In this document: positions 1 through 8,198 of the stretch, piece after piece
Numbering within the stretch: the stretch's first letter is position 1
How the letters are laid out: each line of letters starts with the position of its first letter
Translations under genes and position numbers: made by a program
Assembly: GCA_947073495.1 (NCBI GenBank)
Contig: CAMTMX010000002.1
Span: forward strand, 1 to 64,000
Origin: an uncultured Porphyromonadaceae bacterium
Lineage (GTDB): Bacteria; Bacteroidota; Bacteroidia; Bacteroidales; Muribaculaceae
Direction of reading: 5' to 3'
Length of the DNA stretch: 64,000 bases
Notes under the pieces: generated by a model
The model's input: only the letters and a program-made list of their open reading frames with translations
Told to the model about the DNA's origin: nothing
The model's database searches: none

Positions 1-219
1 CGTCCGCTTGTTTCGGTCTCAATGCAACCGCATTGCTCCCTCACTGCGCGAACACATCTGCACGACGCTTGACCGCCCCAGCGTTAACAAATATTGGGGA
101 ATGGGGTCTTAATATGATTAAAAAAATTGTGCAGCTTGTAGGCATATGGCTGTAAAGTTATACATAATATTTGAAAATCATTAAAAAGATGAATTTATTT
201 CCTGGGTTTACAGGATAAG
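1..219. other. Left edge, no gene assigned
   Basis: A plus-strand frame is open from the first base to a TGA ending at 72, so this could be the last 23 codons of a gene that begins outside the window, but the short peptide matches nothing I recognise. The rest, to the end of the minus-strand leucine-rich-repeat gene, is AT-rich and shows no clear terminator or promoter. Confidence 0.3.
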
Positions 220-1062
220 TCAAGGGAAGAAGAGCTGCCAGACGGGGGCGGTGCGGAAAAGAGGGATGGCAGAGGGGAGGAGAGTGAGTCTGCATTCCCG
301 GTAGCGGCTTGATTCGGATGGGTCGAAAAACGGTGTGCCGCAATCGAATGAAGCGGGTTCCGGACTTTCACATACAATCTCTTCAAGATTATAGCATCCT
401 ATAAACAGATATTCACCGAGAAGATTGTTGTTGGCGGGAAGAATTGCACGTTTAAGAGACTTGCAATCTGAAAAAGCATACGACTCCAGCTCCTTTACCG
501 ACGAAGGGAGCCCGATCTCCTTCAGGTTAAGACAAAAGCTGAACACATTGCTGCCGATATGCTCCACACCATCAGGAATATTTATATTGTCAAGGACTGA
601 GCAATAAGCAAAGGCATGGCTGGCGATATCCTTTATTCCGGAAGGGAGCGAAACAGATTCCAAACCGGAGTTCCATGCACACAAATAGCGAGGAATTACA
701 GAAACACCATCAGGGATTACAATCGACTTTAGCGACGTGCATTCCCTGAACGCCCCTTCTCCCACTGTTGTGATGGATGGAGGCAGAGATATGGATTCGA
801 GCGACGTGCATCCCAGAAACGCGTAATCCCCGATAGATTTGAGTCCTGCAGGAAGAAGGATCTGTTTCAGATTGGTGCAGTCGGCAAATGCATAATCGGG
901 AATGGAGGTTATGCTGTCAGGTAGAGTAATGATCGAGTCATTACGACATACTCCCGCCTTTTCACATACTGAATTTGGGAAAACATAAGGTGTCTCAGCA
1001 GCCATGCCGGCTAATGAGACACCAATTATACCTGTTATGAATGATAACTTAACTTTACGCAT
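220..1062 (-). CDS. Secreted leucine-rich-repeat protein (BspA/LRR_5 type)
   Basis: The 280-residue product starts with a signal peptide (positively charged MRKVK, hydrophobic stretch, cleavage near residue 22). From about residue 45 to 250 it is built of repeats of about 23 residues with the pattern AF-x-x-C-x-x-L-x-x-I-x-L-P, the signature of the LRR_5 / BspA-like family (for example AFADCTNLKQILLP and AFLGCTSLESISLP). Such proteins are exported and are usually thought to mediate binding; no catalytic residues are visible. It lacks the long C-terminal sorting domain seen in many family members and ends shortly after the last repeat. It lies 27 bases downstream of proC on the same strand and may be cotranscribed with it, although the functions look unrelated. 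Confidence 0.85.
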   Translation of the reverse strand: MRKVKLSFITGIIGVSLAGMAAETPYVFPNSVCEKAGVCRNDSIITLPDSITSIPDYAFADCTNLKQILLPAGLKSIGDYAFLGCTSLESISLPPSITTVGEGAFRECTSLKSIVIPDGVSVIPRYLCAWNSGLESVSLPSGIKDIASHAFAYCSVLDNINIPDGVEHIGSNVFSFCLNLKEIGLPSSVKELESYAFSDCKSLKRAILPANNNLLGEYLFIGCYNLEEIVCESPEPASFDCGTPFFDPSESSRYRECRLTLLPSAIPLFRTAPVWQLFFP

Positions 1063-1089
1063 GTGGCAAAGTTAATAAAAACTTTTGGA

Positions 1090-1872
1090 TTATTGAAGGC
1101 AGGAAGCGCGGATTGCGGAAATGACAGCCTTTGTGAAGCCGTTTTCCTCAAGAGCGTTAAGACCCTTGATAGTGATACCGCCGGGGGTTGTGACCTTGTC
1201 AATCTCAGTTTCAGGATGGGATCCTGTTGAAAGCAGGGCGGCAGCTCCTACAGCAGTGTGGGCGGCAACAGTTGTTGCGAATGCAGGGCTCAGGCCAAAT
1301 TCTACACATCCTTCGGCTGCTGCATGAATAAATCTCAAGAAATATGCTATGCCGCAAGAAGCAAGTGCGGTACAAGCAGGCAGATCATACTCGTTTACCA
1401 CAAAAGCCTTGCCTGAGCGATTGAAGATCTCTACCGCTCCATCGAGTTTTTCTTGAGGTACACGGGGTCCTGCACAAAGGAAAGTGACGCTCTTGTTATG
1501 CATAATAGCAATGTTGGGCACCACTTTTATCACTTGCAAATTCTTCTCGTCAGCATTTAGTTTGTCTCTGAGATCCTTGATCGGGAGTGTGGCTACTACC
1601 GACATCACGAGAGTGTCCGGTTTAATAGAATTAAGGATTTCATTGATCAAACCGTCAACAACAAACGGCTTAACCGCCAGGATGATGATATCTGCATCGG
1701 TTACAGCCTCAACATTTGACAATGTAGTCTCAATGTCTGGAAGTTGAGATTTGATTCTGTCCAATGAAGACTGAAATGCGTCGGAGCATACTACACGGTC
1801 ACCATGTCCCATAAGGGATGCCGCGATTGCGGAGCCTATATTGCCGGCTCCAATTACTGCTATCTTTTTCAT
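1090..1872 (-). CDS. proC: Pyrroline-5-carboxylate reductase
   Basis: Catalyses the last step of proline synthesis in the cytosol, reducing 1-pyrroline-5-carboxylate with NAD(P)H. The 260-residue protein begins with a Rossmann dinucleotide motif (MKKIAVIGAGNIGSAIA) and carries the family landmarks KVVPNIAI in the middle and TTPGGITIKGLNALEENGF near the C-terminus, which forms the substrate-binding helical domain. I chose the ATG at 1872 because the nucleotide fold starts directly there; an ATG nine bases upstream would add three residues without family similarity. Length is normal for ProC. The flanking genes have no obvious link to proline synthesis. Confidence 0.95.
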   Translation of the reverse strand: MKKIAVIGAGNIGSAIAASLMGHGDRVVCSDAFQSSLDRIKSQLPDIETTLSNVEAVTDADIIILAVKPFVVDGLINEILNSIKPDTLVMSVVATLPIKDLRDKLNADEKNLQVIKVVPNIAIMHNKSVTFLCAGPRVPQEKLDGAVEIFNRSGKAFVVNEYDLPACTALASCGIAYFLRFIHAAAEGCVEFGLSPAFATTVAAHTAVGAAALLSTGSHPETEIDKVTTPGGITIKGLNALEENGFTKAVISAIRASCLQ

Positions 1873-2211
1873 TCTGAACAATACCGCCGGTGTTATTTTA
1901 GTCCGGCTGTTTATATTAACGGAACAGGAGGTGGTGTTTATTGCGTCTGTTAATAAATTATAATAGAAATAAAATATAAATAATTAGAATGTCGGACTGT
2001 CTTTACTATAAAACAGTCCGACATTTAGAGAATGTATGAATTTAACTTTATGAAATCTTTAAAGTTTTTTTCGGTCAATTTTGAGCTTTCGTTCTGTTAT
2101 TATGGAACCCCATAACGTCATCTCTCAATCTCAAAATTTACTCGAAAATCCTCTCTAAATCTTAACATAAGTCAAATCCGAACAGTTTCTTAGAGGTTTT
2201 TACTTTCAGAA
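1873..2211. other. Spacer between proC and the GH125 gene
   Basis: 339 bases without a gene. It must hold the proC promoter and the 3' region of the GH125 transcript, both on the minus strand. The only clear structure is the hairpin listed at 1988-2025; the remainder is AT-rich with no other motif I can defend. Confidence 0.6.
1988..2025. terminator. Perfect 13-bp hairpin, probable terminator
   Basis: AATGTCGGACTGT (1988-2000) pairs perfectly with ACAGTCCGACATT (2013-2025) around a 12-nt loop. It lies about 190 bases downstream of the GH125 stop codon and upstream of proC, so it would separate the two minus-strand genes. The minus-strand copy is not followed by a long U run, so termination is likely rather than certain. 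Confidence 0.55.
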
Positions 2212-3681
2212 TCAACTTTCTGAGATGCTGTTCAGCAGGTCGATTTTACCTTCGTTCACAAGTTTAAGAATCAATTCACCGAAGAGGGTGTTCTGCCATG
2301 CAAACCAAGGTCGAGTGAAATTTGCCGCGTCGTCTTTGTGGAAAGATTCATGGATAAAACCGGTGCCGGCTTCGGTGTCCATTACCATTTTTATACAGTC
2401 GGCGATTTCCTTGTCATCTTGGCTTGTGAAAGCCTTCATCATTATACTCATAGGCCAGACCATGTCATAGCCGACATGAGGACCGCCTATGCCTTCACCT
2501 GCATCTCCACTGAAGAAATAGGGATTGTTTTTACTCCATATGAATTTGCGGGTGTTTTGATAGATGGGGTCATCTATAGGCACATCGCAAAGATACGGGA
2601 GAGACAGGAGGCTCGGAGCGTTGGAATCATCCATCAGATATTGGCTGCCAAACCCATCTACTTCGAATGCGTAGATCGGTCCGAATTCGGGATGATTATT
2701 GACGGCATATTTTTTCAATGCATCGTCTACTTCGGTTGCGAGATCAGTACATTGTTTTGCAAGAGCTGGTTGTTTGTTCACCTCTGTCAGAATTTCCGCT
2801 GCCTTTCGGAGCACAGAGACTGCAAAGAAGTTTGATGGCACAAGGAATTGAAGAGTTGTGGCATCATCGCTGGGGCGGAATGCCGACACTATAAGCCCGC
2901 AAGGATTTACCGGAGATCCAAGTCCGTCATTGTTCAGGGTGTCGAGCGCACGCTCGGTGACGCGCTGGAATTTATAGGGACCGACACCGTTTTTACGTTG
3001 CTGCTCTGTGAATGTGGTCAGAATCGTATTAATCGTTTCAATCCATGAGGCATCGAAAATCGAGTCGTCTCCTGTCACTTTCCAATACTCATACGCAAGG
3101 CGGATAGGATAGCATAGTGAATCAATTTCCCATTTTCTCTCGTGCACTTCCGGCCGCATGTCTGTGAGGTCGCTCATCCATTCCCCACCCGTAGGACCAT
3201 CGTTGAAGGCGTTGGCGTACGGGTCAAGAAGGATGCTTTTGAATTGACGGCGGATCACCCCCTCTATCATGTCTTTGAGTTTCTTGTCGGAATTGGCGAG
3301 CTGTACGTATGGCCACACCTGGGCTCCCGAATCGCGAAGCCACATGGCATGTATGTCACCGGTGTAGACAAATGTGTCGTGTTTGCCGTCTTCGCCTATA
3401 CGATAATGCACGGTGGTGTCGATGGTGTTGGGGAAACAGTTCTCAAACATCCATGCGAGCTTTTTGTTGGTCAATAGCTTTTTGACACGTTTGATTTCTT
3501 TTTCCACGGCTTCCGAATGGAAGAGGCGGTCGTTTTTAGGAGGACGGTTTGTTTTAAGGTTTTTATCCGTGGTCCTCACTGTAGTGTTGTCATTGGGGCA
3601 GCTCCGGGTTTCCGCAGCATAGGCGCCCGACGCTCCCGCGGATATCACCGCACAGGAAATTGCAATAAGGAGTTTATTCAT
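2212..3681 (-). CDS. Exo-alpha-1,6-mannosidase, glycoside hydrolase family 125
   Basis: GH125 enzymes (formerly DUF1237) are inverting exo-acting alpha-1,6-mannosidases that trim mannan backbones and N-glycan cores. The product is 489 residues from the chosen start. It has a signal peptide (MNKLLIAISC, then a hydrophobic stretch ending near GAYAAE) and the hallmark GDIHAMWLRDSGAQVWPY, followed by GGEWMSDLTDMRPEVHERKW, NDGLGSPVNPCGLI and GGPHVGYDMVWPMSIMMKA, the alpha/alpha-barrel motifs of the family. The longer frame to 3711 would add ten residues in front of the signal peptide and is unlikely. It lies downstream of the HTCS gene on the same strand but has its own promoter with a half-site of the mannan operator (3786-3809). 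Exported, probably periplasmic. Confidence 0.93.
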   Translation of the reverse strand: MNKLLIAISCAVISAGASGAYAAETRSCPNDNTTVRTTDKNLKTNRPPKNDRLFHSEAVEKEIKRVKKLLTNKKLAWMFENCFPNTIDTTVHYRIGEDGKHDTFVYTGDIHAMWLRDSGAQVWPYVQLANSDKKLKDMIEGVIRRQFKSILLDPYANAFNDGPTGGEWMSDLTDMRPEVHERKWEIDSLCYPIRLAYEYWKVTGDDSIFDASWIETINTILTTFTEQQRKNGVGPYKFQRVTERALDTLNNDGLGSPVNPCGLIVSAFRPSDDATTLQFLVPSNFFAVSVLRKAAEILTEVNKQPALAKQCTDLATEVDDALKKYAVNNHPEFGPIYAFEVDGFGSQYLMDDSNAPSLLSLPYLCDVPIDDPIYQNTRKFIWSKNNPYFFSGDAGEGIGGPHVGYDMVWPMSIMMKAFTSQDDKEIADCIKMVMDTEAGTGFIHESFHKDDAANFTRPWFAWQNTLFGELILKLVNEGKIDLLNSISES

Positions 3682-3708
3682 TCTGAAAAAGTTGAAAATT
3701 ATTTTGTA

Positions 3709-3716
3709 CAAAATTA
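3709..3716 (-). promoter_or_regulatory. -7 box of the GH125 promoter
   Basis: Read on the minus strand this is TAATTTTG, an exact fit to the Bacteroidetes -7 consensus TAnnTTTG. It is about 28 bases upstream of the GH125 start codon and exactly 88 bases downstream of the first G of the operator half-site at 3800. I see no convincing -33 TTTG at the usual distance, which would suit an activator-dependent promoter. Confidence 0.6.
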
Positions 3717-3785
3717 ATCATTGAGAAACAAACTGATGTATCCCGCAATGACAACTATGTATATAAAAAAACGCAATCTCGGAAA

Positions 3786-3809
3786 GAATACACAATTGGC
3801 AGGAATGGA
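3786..3809 (-). promoter_or_regulatory. Half-site of the shared mannan operator upstream of GH125
   Basis: On the minus strand the 24 bases agree with the left arm of the operator at 13010-13033 at 19 positions; the core GCCAATTGTGTATTC agrees with GCCAAATGTGTATAC at 13 of 15. No matching right arm is visible 40 bases on. The spacing from the first G of GCC (3800) to the TTTG of the -7 box (3712) is 88 bases, the same as at the 8.2-kb gene. Probable binding site of the neighbouring HTCS regulator (inference). Confidence 0.55.
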
Positions 3810-3926
3810 CACACATCAAATGAATGTCATAATCCCGGGTGTCTACTTTCGGAATGTGCATCATAGGTTTGTATCTTTCGACTGATTGGCAGAACGATAC
3901 TCTTTAGGAGTAGTGTTGTATCGTTT

Positions 3927-6900
3927 TTAAAATTCTTTATAGAAGTGAGATCTGTTGGTGAATCCACACCGATAGATTATCTCCTGCACTGTCAGTGAAG
4001 TGGTGAGCAGAAGCTTTGCCGCGTAATTGATGCGATGGTTCTTGATGAAGTCATTAGGCGATACTTCCCCCATCTCTTTAAATTTGCGATAAAGATTACG
4101 GCTGCTCGTCTTTAAGTGCATGGCGATCTGTTCGGCGGAGAGGTCGTTGTCGTCGATGTGGGCGTCGATGAAATCTGTCACTCTTGTCAGGAAGTCCATC
4201 TCTTCTCGGTGCATGAGCTTTCCTCCGTTGAATTCAAATGTGCTCGCAGAAGTGTTGTAATACTCCTTCAGGTGTTCCCTGTTTCCCAACAGCCTGTTCA
4301 CTATAGCCTTAAGATAGCTTACACTGAAGGGCTTGCCGATATATGCGTCCGCACCCGCCTCGATCCCTTTTATCTTCTCATCGTTGCTTGTCTTTGCCGA
4401 CAGAAGCACGAGGGGTATGTGCATGGTGTGCTTGTTCCCCTTCACTTGTCGTGCAAATTCTGTGCCGTCGGTGCCCGGCATCATGATGTCGCTGATAATA
4501 AGGTCTGGGGGTGTCTCCTTGAGGATTGCAAGACCCTCATCGGCGTTTTCTGCGGTGGTTACATTATACTGTGTGAGACTGTCGCGCAGCAATGTGAGAA
4601 TTTCCTTATTGTCATCAACAACAAGAATTTTTGCTCCATCGCCGCTCTTTTTGGCGGAATGCCCATTTGTTTCCGTATCTTTGACGGTGTCCCCACAAGA
4701 GGAATTCTGGTCGTCCATATAATCCGTGGCTTGGGATTCGGTGTGCTCAGTGACAGTGAGTTGTGGGAGCACTACAATAAATTCAGCAAAGTTGCCTACT
4801 TCGCTTTCGATCGATATTCTGCCATGAAGCATGTCGACCATGCTGTGGCAGATAGCCATTCCGAGACCATTCCGGCTTGATATTCCCTTGATGGCATTTT
4901 GTTCCACATTATCAAGCACAGTATAGCGGTTGAAGATTCGGTTCTTGTCTTCCTCTCGGATTCCTTTGCCTGTGTTGTAGACGCTTATACGCAGCCTCCC
5001 GTCGATCTCTTCCGCACCTATTTTAATGGTGCCTCCGGGCTGTGTGTATTTGAAAGCGTTGGAAATAAGATTGTTGAGGATTTTCTTTAGACAACTGTAA
5101 TCAGAATTCCAGATAATGTCGGGCTTTATATCATTGATGTAATGCACGCTGTTTCTTTCCGCCAGTTCGGTAAAGGAGTCGTAGGTCTCGGTACAGAGCT
5201 CGCTGACTCCCACTTTCCTTACTTTAATCGATTTATGTCCTGTTTCAATCCTTCGGAAATCAATCAATTCCTGAATCAGGTTGTTAAGCCTTTCCGCGTT
5301 GACCTGAATCAATCCCACATATCTTTTGATATAATCGTCGGAACCTATGTATTGCATTATGCGTTCGCAGGGACCATATATCAATGTGAGCGGCGTACAG
5401 AACTCATGAGTTATGTCTGTAAAGAATCGAAGTTTCTCTTCATACACTTCTTCTTTGTGTACCTGTTCGAGATGGAGCATCTGCTTTTCCTGTTTTTCTT
5501 TCTGCCGTCGCAGATATGACATCAGAATCATGCCGGCGATCGCGAGGATTATAAGGAGATAGATAAATTTTGCAAAGCCTGTAAGATACCATGGTGCCTT
5601 GACAATAAGCTTTACAAGATACGGATCGCTCTCCAGCCCGGTGGCGCGGTTCACATATTTGACTTTTAGGTTAAATGAACCATGGTTCATTTGGTTGAAC
5701 GTGATGGTGGGGCTTGCGCCATTGCTTATCCATTCCTCTCCGTCGATGGTATAGTAATATGTATAGTTATTTCCATAGATAAAGTCTGGCGCTGCAAATG
5801 TGAGGGAGAAATGGTTTTGGTCGGGCTCAAACACGAGAGTATTGTGGTTGCCTGATGTCTCGAGATGATTATTCAGAGAGACTTCCTCTCCCGAGATTTT
5901 AAGTTTGAGAAGAGAAAGCTTTGGGGCGAAAGGTTCAGCCGGAGCTATATAGTTCTTATGCTTGTTGACAGTCACAATGCCGTTTATGCCGCCAAGGATC
6001 AATGTGTTGCCGATTTCGAAGCTTGCTCCGTCGCTGAATTCTGTCACGTTTATGCCATAATTCTTTCCATAGGTCAGAGATTCATTGCTTTCAGGATTTA
6101 TGCTTATGATGCCGTTGTTGGTTGTAACCCATATTTTGCCATCATTCGCCGATATGATTTCATGAATGGTGTTGTTGGTGAATCCATATTCCGAGCCGGC
6201 AAATCGTTTTTCATTTTCAGGAGTGGATTTTACCACACCGCTACCTGTGCCCAACCAGAAAGTGTCTCCTGTTTTCACGGCATCGAAAACATCTTTGACG
6301 CCGTTTGTGCCGAAATCATTTTTTAGGGGAATGGATACAAGCTTTTCATTCTTGATTTCAAACATCCCTTGTCCACGGTTGCAGAAAAAAAGATTTCCGG
6401 TGTCGTCGGTCACTATTGAGAAAAACTGGTTTGAAGAGAATGCCCCGTTGTCGAGTGTGTATTTCTTGACTTCAGAAAGGCGGGGGTGTTCTCTATCTCC
6501 CGATATTTTTATCTTTGCCACACCCTGTCCGAGAGTACATAGCCAGAGAGTGGAATCATTTGTTTCAACGATTCCATGCACATATTTCATATTCGGGTTA
6601 AAATCTGCCTTGTGGATCTTTCCCTCATTATAGTTATAGTAGTTTAGCCCTTCTTCTGTGGCTATCCATAATATAGGTCTGGTGCTGCCGCTGAATGCAA
6701 ACACGGAATTATGGAGAAGCTCACTGTTGGATGAGGTGAAAAGACTTCCGTTCCCGATTGATGCGGGAGGATACAGCTCGTTGAAATCCGATATTTTTAA
6801 AAGACCGTCGCCTTTGGTGCCGAGCCACAGGTTTTTATATTTATCTACGTGTATCGCTCTGACGGGATGAGAGATCTTATTATTGAAAGCGTTGAAATCG

Positions 6901-7898
6901 AATGATCGGATGCTGTAGCTGTCGTCCCAATAGGTGTAGACTCCTTGGCAGTCGGATCCGATCCAGACCACGTCCTGATCGGGTGATTGTTCGAGACAGA
7001 ACACTCCAACCTGAAGACCGAGGTCTACTGCCTGAAGCTGCCCTGCTTCGTTTATGCCTACCCATAATGCCCCATCGGTGCTGAAAGATATGAAAAAATT
7101 ACCCTGGTGGTCTTTCACCATATCAGAGATTGTCCCCCTTTTTGCAAGTTCATTCGAAATATTAGTGATTTTTTTTGATTTACCACCTGGCATTACTTCA
7201 CAAATGAAACCTTCATTGTCAATGATGAATATTTGGTTGCCCTGGACTTTTGCAAATCTGACAGGGGAATTGTCTACTATTGTTGTTTTGCCGTCAGTGG
7301 TCTTGGCTCCATTTGCCGACGTCTTTAAGCTGCAAGAGTGGATGCCCTTGTCGGAGACAATCCACAATGAGTTGTCTTTGATGGATATTTTTTGGATTTC
7401 TTCAAACGGAATATCGATTTTACCTACCACAGAAAATCCGGAATCACTTTTTTTATCGTGTTGCATCAACTGAGAATTTTCCTCAATGATAAAGAGGATT
7501 CCATTTTCGTCGATACACATAGATTCCTGTCTGTTAAACTGGGGGTGGGTCGATACTATTCTTGCGTTCGTGTCGACTAAATCAAGACCATGGTTGGTAA
7601 GGACCCACATGATCCCATTGCCGCCGTTCACAATTTTTTCAATTATGTTGCCTGAGATTGTTTGACCGGGGAAGATTGAAGTGAAAGGATTTATGGAAGT
7701 GCCGTCTGCAATGTTCACACCATCGCATGTCCCGACCCAAAGAAAGCCGTTGTCATCCCTGCAGAGAGACAGAATCGCACTGTTCGACAGACCGTCTATA
7801 TTTGAAGATTGCCGCATGTTGTAGGAATATGCGGGAAACATTGCAAATGTAAAGATCCACACGAGAAGAAGCCGAATCTTTTGAATGTGGGAGTTCAT
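3927..7898 (-). CDS. Hybrid two-component system regulator (HTCS), prematurely terminated in the AraC domain
   Basis: One-polypeptide sensor and response regulator of the Bacteroidales type, 1323 residues from the start at 7898 (chosen because the signal peptide MNSHIQKIRLLLVWIFTFAM begins there). Order: signal peptide; a large periplasmic two-bladed propeller sensor with repeated GFLWVGTCDGVN-like motifs; Y_Y_Y domain; a membrane segment near residue 775-795; HisKA with phospho-acceptor His about residue 831 (THEFCTPLTLI); HATPase (NLISNAFKYT, NGLGMAICHS); receiver with Asp about residue 1137 (ISDIMMPG); AraC-type HTH. The protein stops after GFTNRSHFYKEF. Directly behind the TAA (3927-3929) the same frame continues as KRYNTTPKEYR and ten more residues to a TGA at 3861-3863, exactly the expected end of an AraC domain. 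One base change would restore it. Likely the mannan-locus regulator; activity of the truncated form is doubtful. Confidence 0.9.
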   Translation of the reverse strand: MNSHIQKIRLLLVWIFTFAMFPAYSYNMRQSSNIDGLSNSAILSLCRDDNGFLWVGTCDGVNIADGTSINPFTSIFPGQTISGNIIEKIVNGGNGIMWVLTNHGLDLVDTNARIVSTHPQFNRQESMCIDENGILFIIEENSQLMQHDKKSDSGFSVVGKIDIPFEEIQKISIKDNSLWIVSDKGIHSCSLKTSANGAKTTDGKTTIVDNSPVRFAKVQGNQIFIIDNEGFICEVMPGGKSKKITNISNELAKRGTISDMVKDHQGNFFISFSTDGALWVGINEAGQLQAVDLGLQVGVFCLEQSPDQDVVWIGSDCQGVYTYWDDSYSIRSFDFNAFNNKISHPVRAIHVDKYKNLWLGTKGDGLLKISDFNELYPPASIGNGSLFTSSNSELLHNSVFAFSGSTRPILWIATEEGLNYYNYNEGKIHKADFNPNMKYVHGIVETNDSTLWLCTLGQGVAKIKISGDREHPRLSEVKKYTLDNGAFSSNQFFSIVTDDTGNLFFCNRGQGMFEIKNEKLVSIPLKNDFGTNGVKDVFDAVKTGDTFWLGTGSGVVKSTPENEKRFAGSEYGFTNNTIHEIISANDGKIWVTTNNGIISINPESNESLTYGKNYGINVTEFSDGASFEIGNTLILGGINGIVTVNKHKNYIAPAEPFAPKLSLLKLKISGEEVSLNNHLETSGNHNTLVFEPDQNHFSLTFAAPDFIYGNNYTYYYTIDGEEWISNGASPTITFNQMNHGSFNLKVKYVNRATGLESDPYLVKLIVKAPWYLTGFAKFIYLLIILAIAGMILMSYLRRQKEKQEKQMLHLEQVHKEEVYEEKLRFFTDITHEFCTPLTLIYGPCERIMQYIGSDDYIKRYVGLIQVNAERLNNLIQELIDFRRIETGHKSIKVRKVGVSELCTETYDSFTELAERNSVHYINDIKPDIIWNSDYSCLKKILNNLISNAFKYTQPGGTIKIGAEEIDGRLRISVYNTGKGIREEDKNRIFNRYTVLDNVEQNAIKGISSRNGLGMAICHSMVDMLHGRISIESEVGNFAEFIVVLPQLTVTEHTESQATDYMDDQNSSCGDTVKDTETNGHSAKKSGDGAKILVVDDNKEILTLLRDSLTQYNVTTAENADEGLAILKETPPDLIISDIMMPGTDGTEFARQVKGNKHTMHIPLVLLSAKTSNDEKIKGIEAGADAYIGKPFSVSYLKAIVNRLLGNREHLKEYYNTSASTFEFNGGKLMHREEMDFLTRVTDFIDAHIDDNDLSAEQIAMHLKTSSRNLYRKFKEMGEVSPNDFIKNHRINYAAKLLLTTSLTVQEIIYRCGFTNRSHFYKEF

Positions 7899-8079
7899 GA
7901 TTATTGTAGTTTCGTTAGTTTTCAAAAATAAGGTTAACCTCACTTGAAAATATTACAGCATTCAGATCAATTCCATTAGCCGAACCGTTTATACTGAATG
8001 ATATTGCAAAATTAGATAAAAAAAAGAAATTTTGAAATTATATGGAGTGGCGCATGAATATAATTATGTGTCTGTTTTT

Positions 8080-8093
8080 GCCAAAATTGTATA
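8080..8093 (+). promoter_or_regulatory. Half-site of the shared mannan operator
   Basis: GCCAAAATTGTATA agrees at 12 of 14 positions with the left half of the element at 46343. A right half is not clearly present. Its first G is exactly 88 bases from the TTTG of the -7-like box at 8164-8171, equal to the spacing in front of GH125 on the other side of the HTCS gene. Confidence 0.5.
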
Positions 8094-8163
8094 AAATAAT
8101 GTAGAAAGTTAGTTTGCATATACATCTGTCATAATAGAATACTAAGATTAGATAAATATATGA

Positions 8164-8171
8164 TTAATTTG
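8164..8171 (+). promoter_or_regulatory. -7-like box upstream of the 8.2-kb gene
   Basis: TTAATTTG resembles the consensus TAnnTTTG but has TT instead of TA, as do the other rightward operator-linked promoters here (13093 and 46416). It would give a leader of about 20 bases before the ATG at 8199. Confidence 0.45.
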
Positions 8172-8198
8172 CAGCGTCAAAAATTTTATAATTAAATC

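Larger units (their letters stand above)
7899..8198. other. Divergent spacer between the HTCS gene and the 8.2-kb operon
   Basis: About 300 bases of AT-rich sequence between genes pointing away from each other. It holds the operator half-site at 8080-8093 and the -7-like box at 8164-8171 for the rightward gene. I could not pick out a clear promoter for the HTCS gene itself. Confidence 0.6.

Noticed and set aside
2338-2835. Long plus-strand frame opposite the GH125 gene
   Set aside because: It is a shadow of the GH125 coding sequence, whose motifs are clear on the minus strand. The same holds for other long opposite-strand frames, for example 4116-4880, 10071-10535 and 53741-54523.
3861-3929. 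Frameshift at the end of the HTCS gene
   Set aside because: The missing residues are in the same frame as the gene, so a substitution that created a stop explains the data without insertion or deletion.
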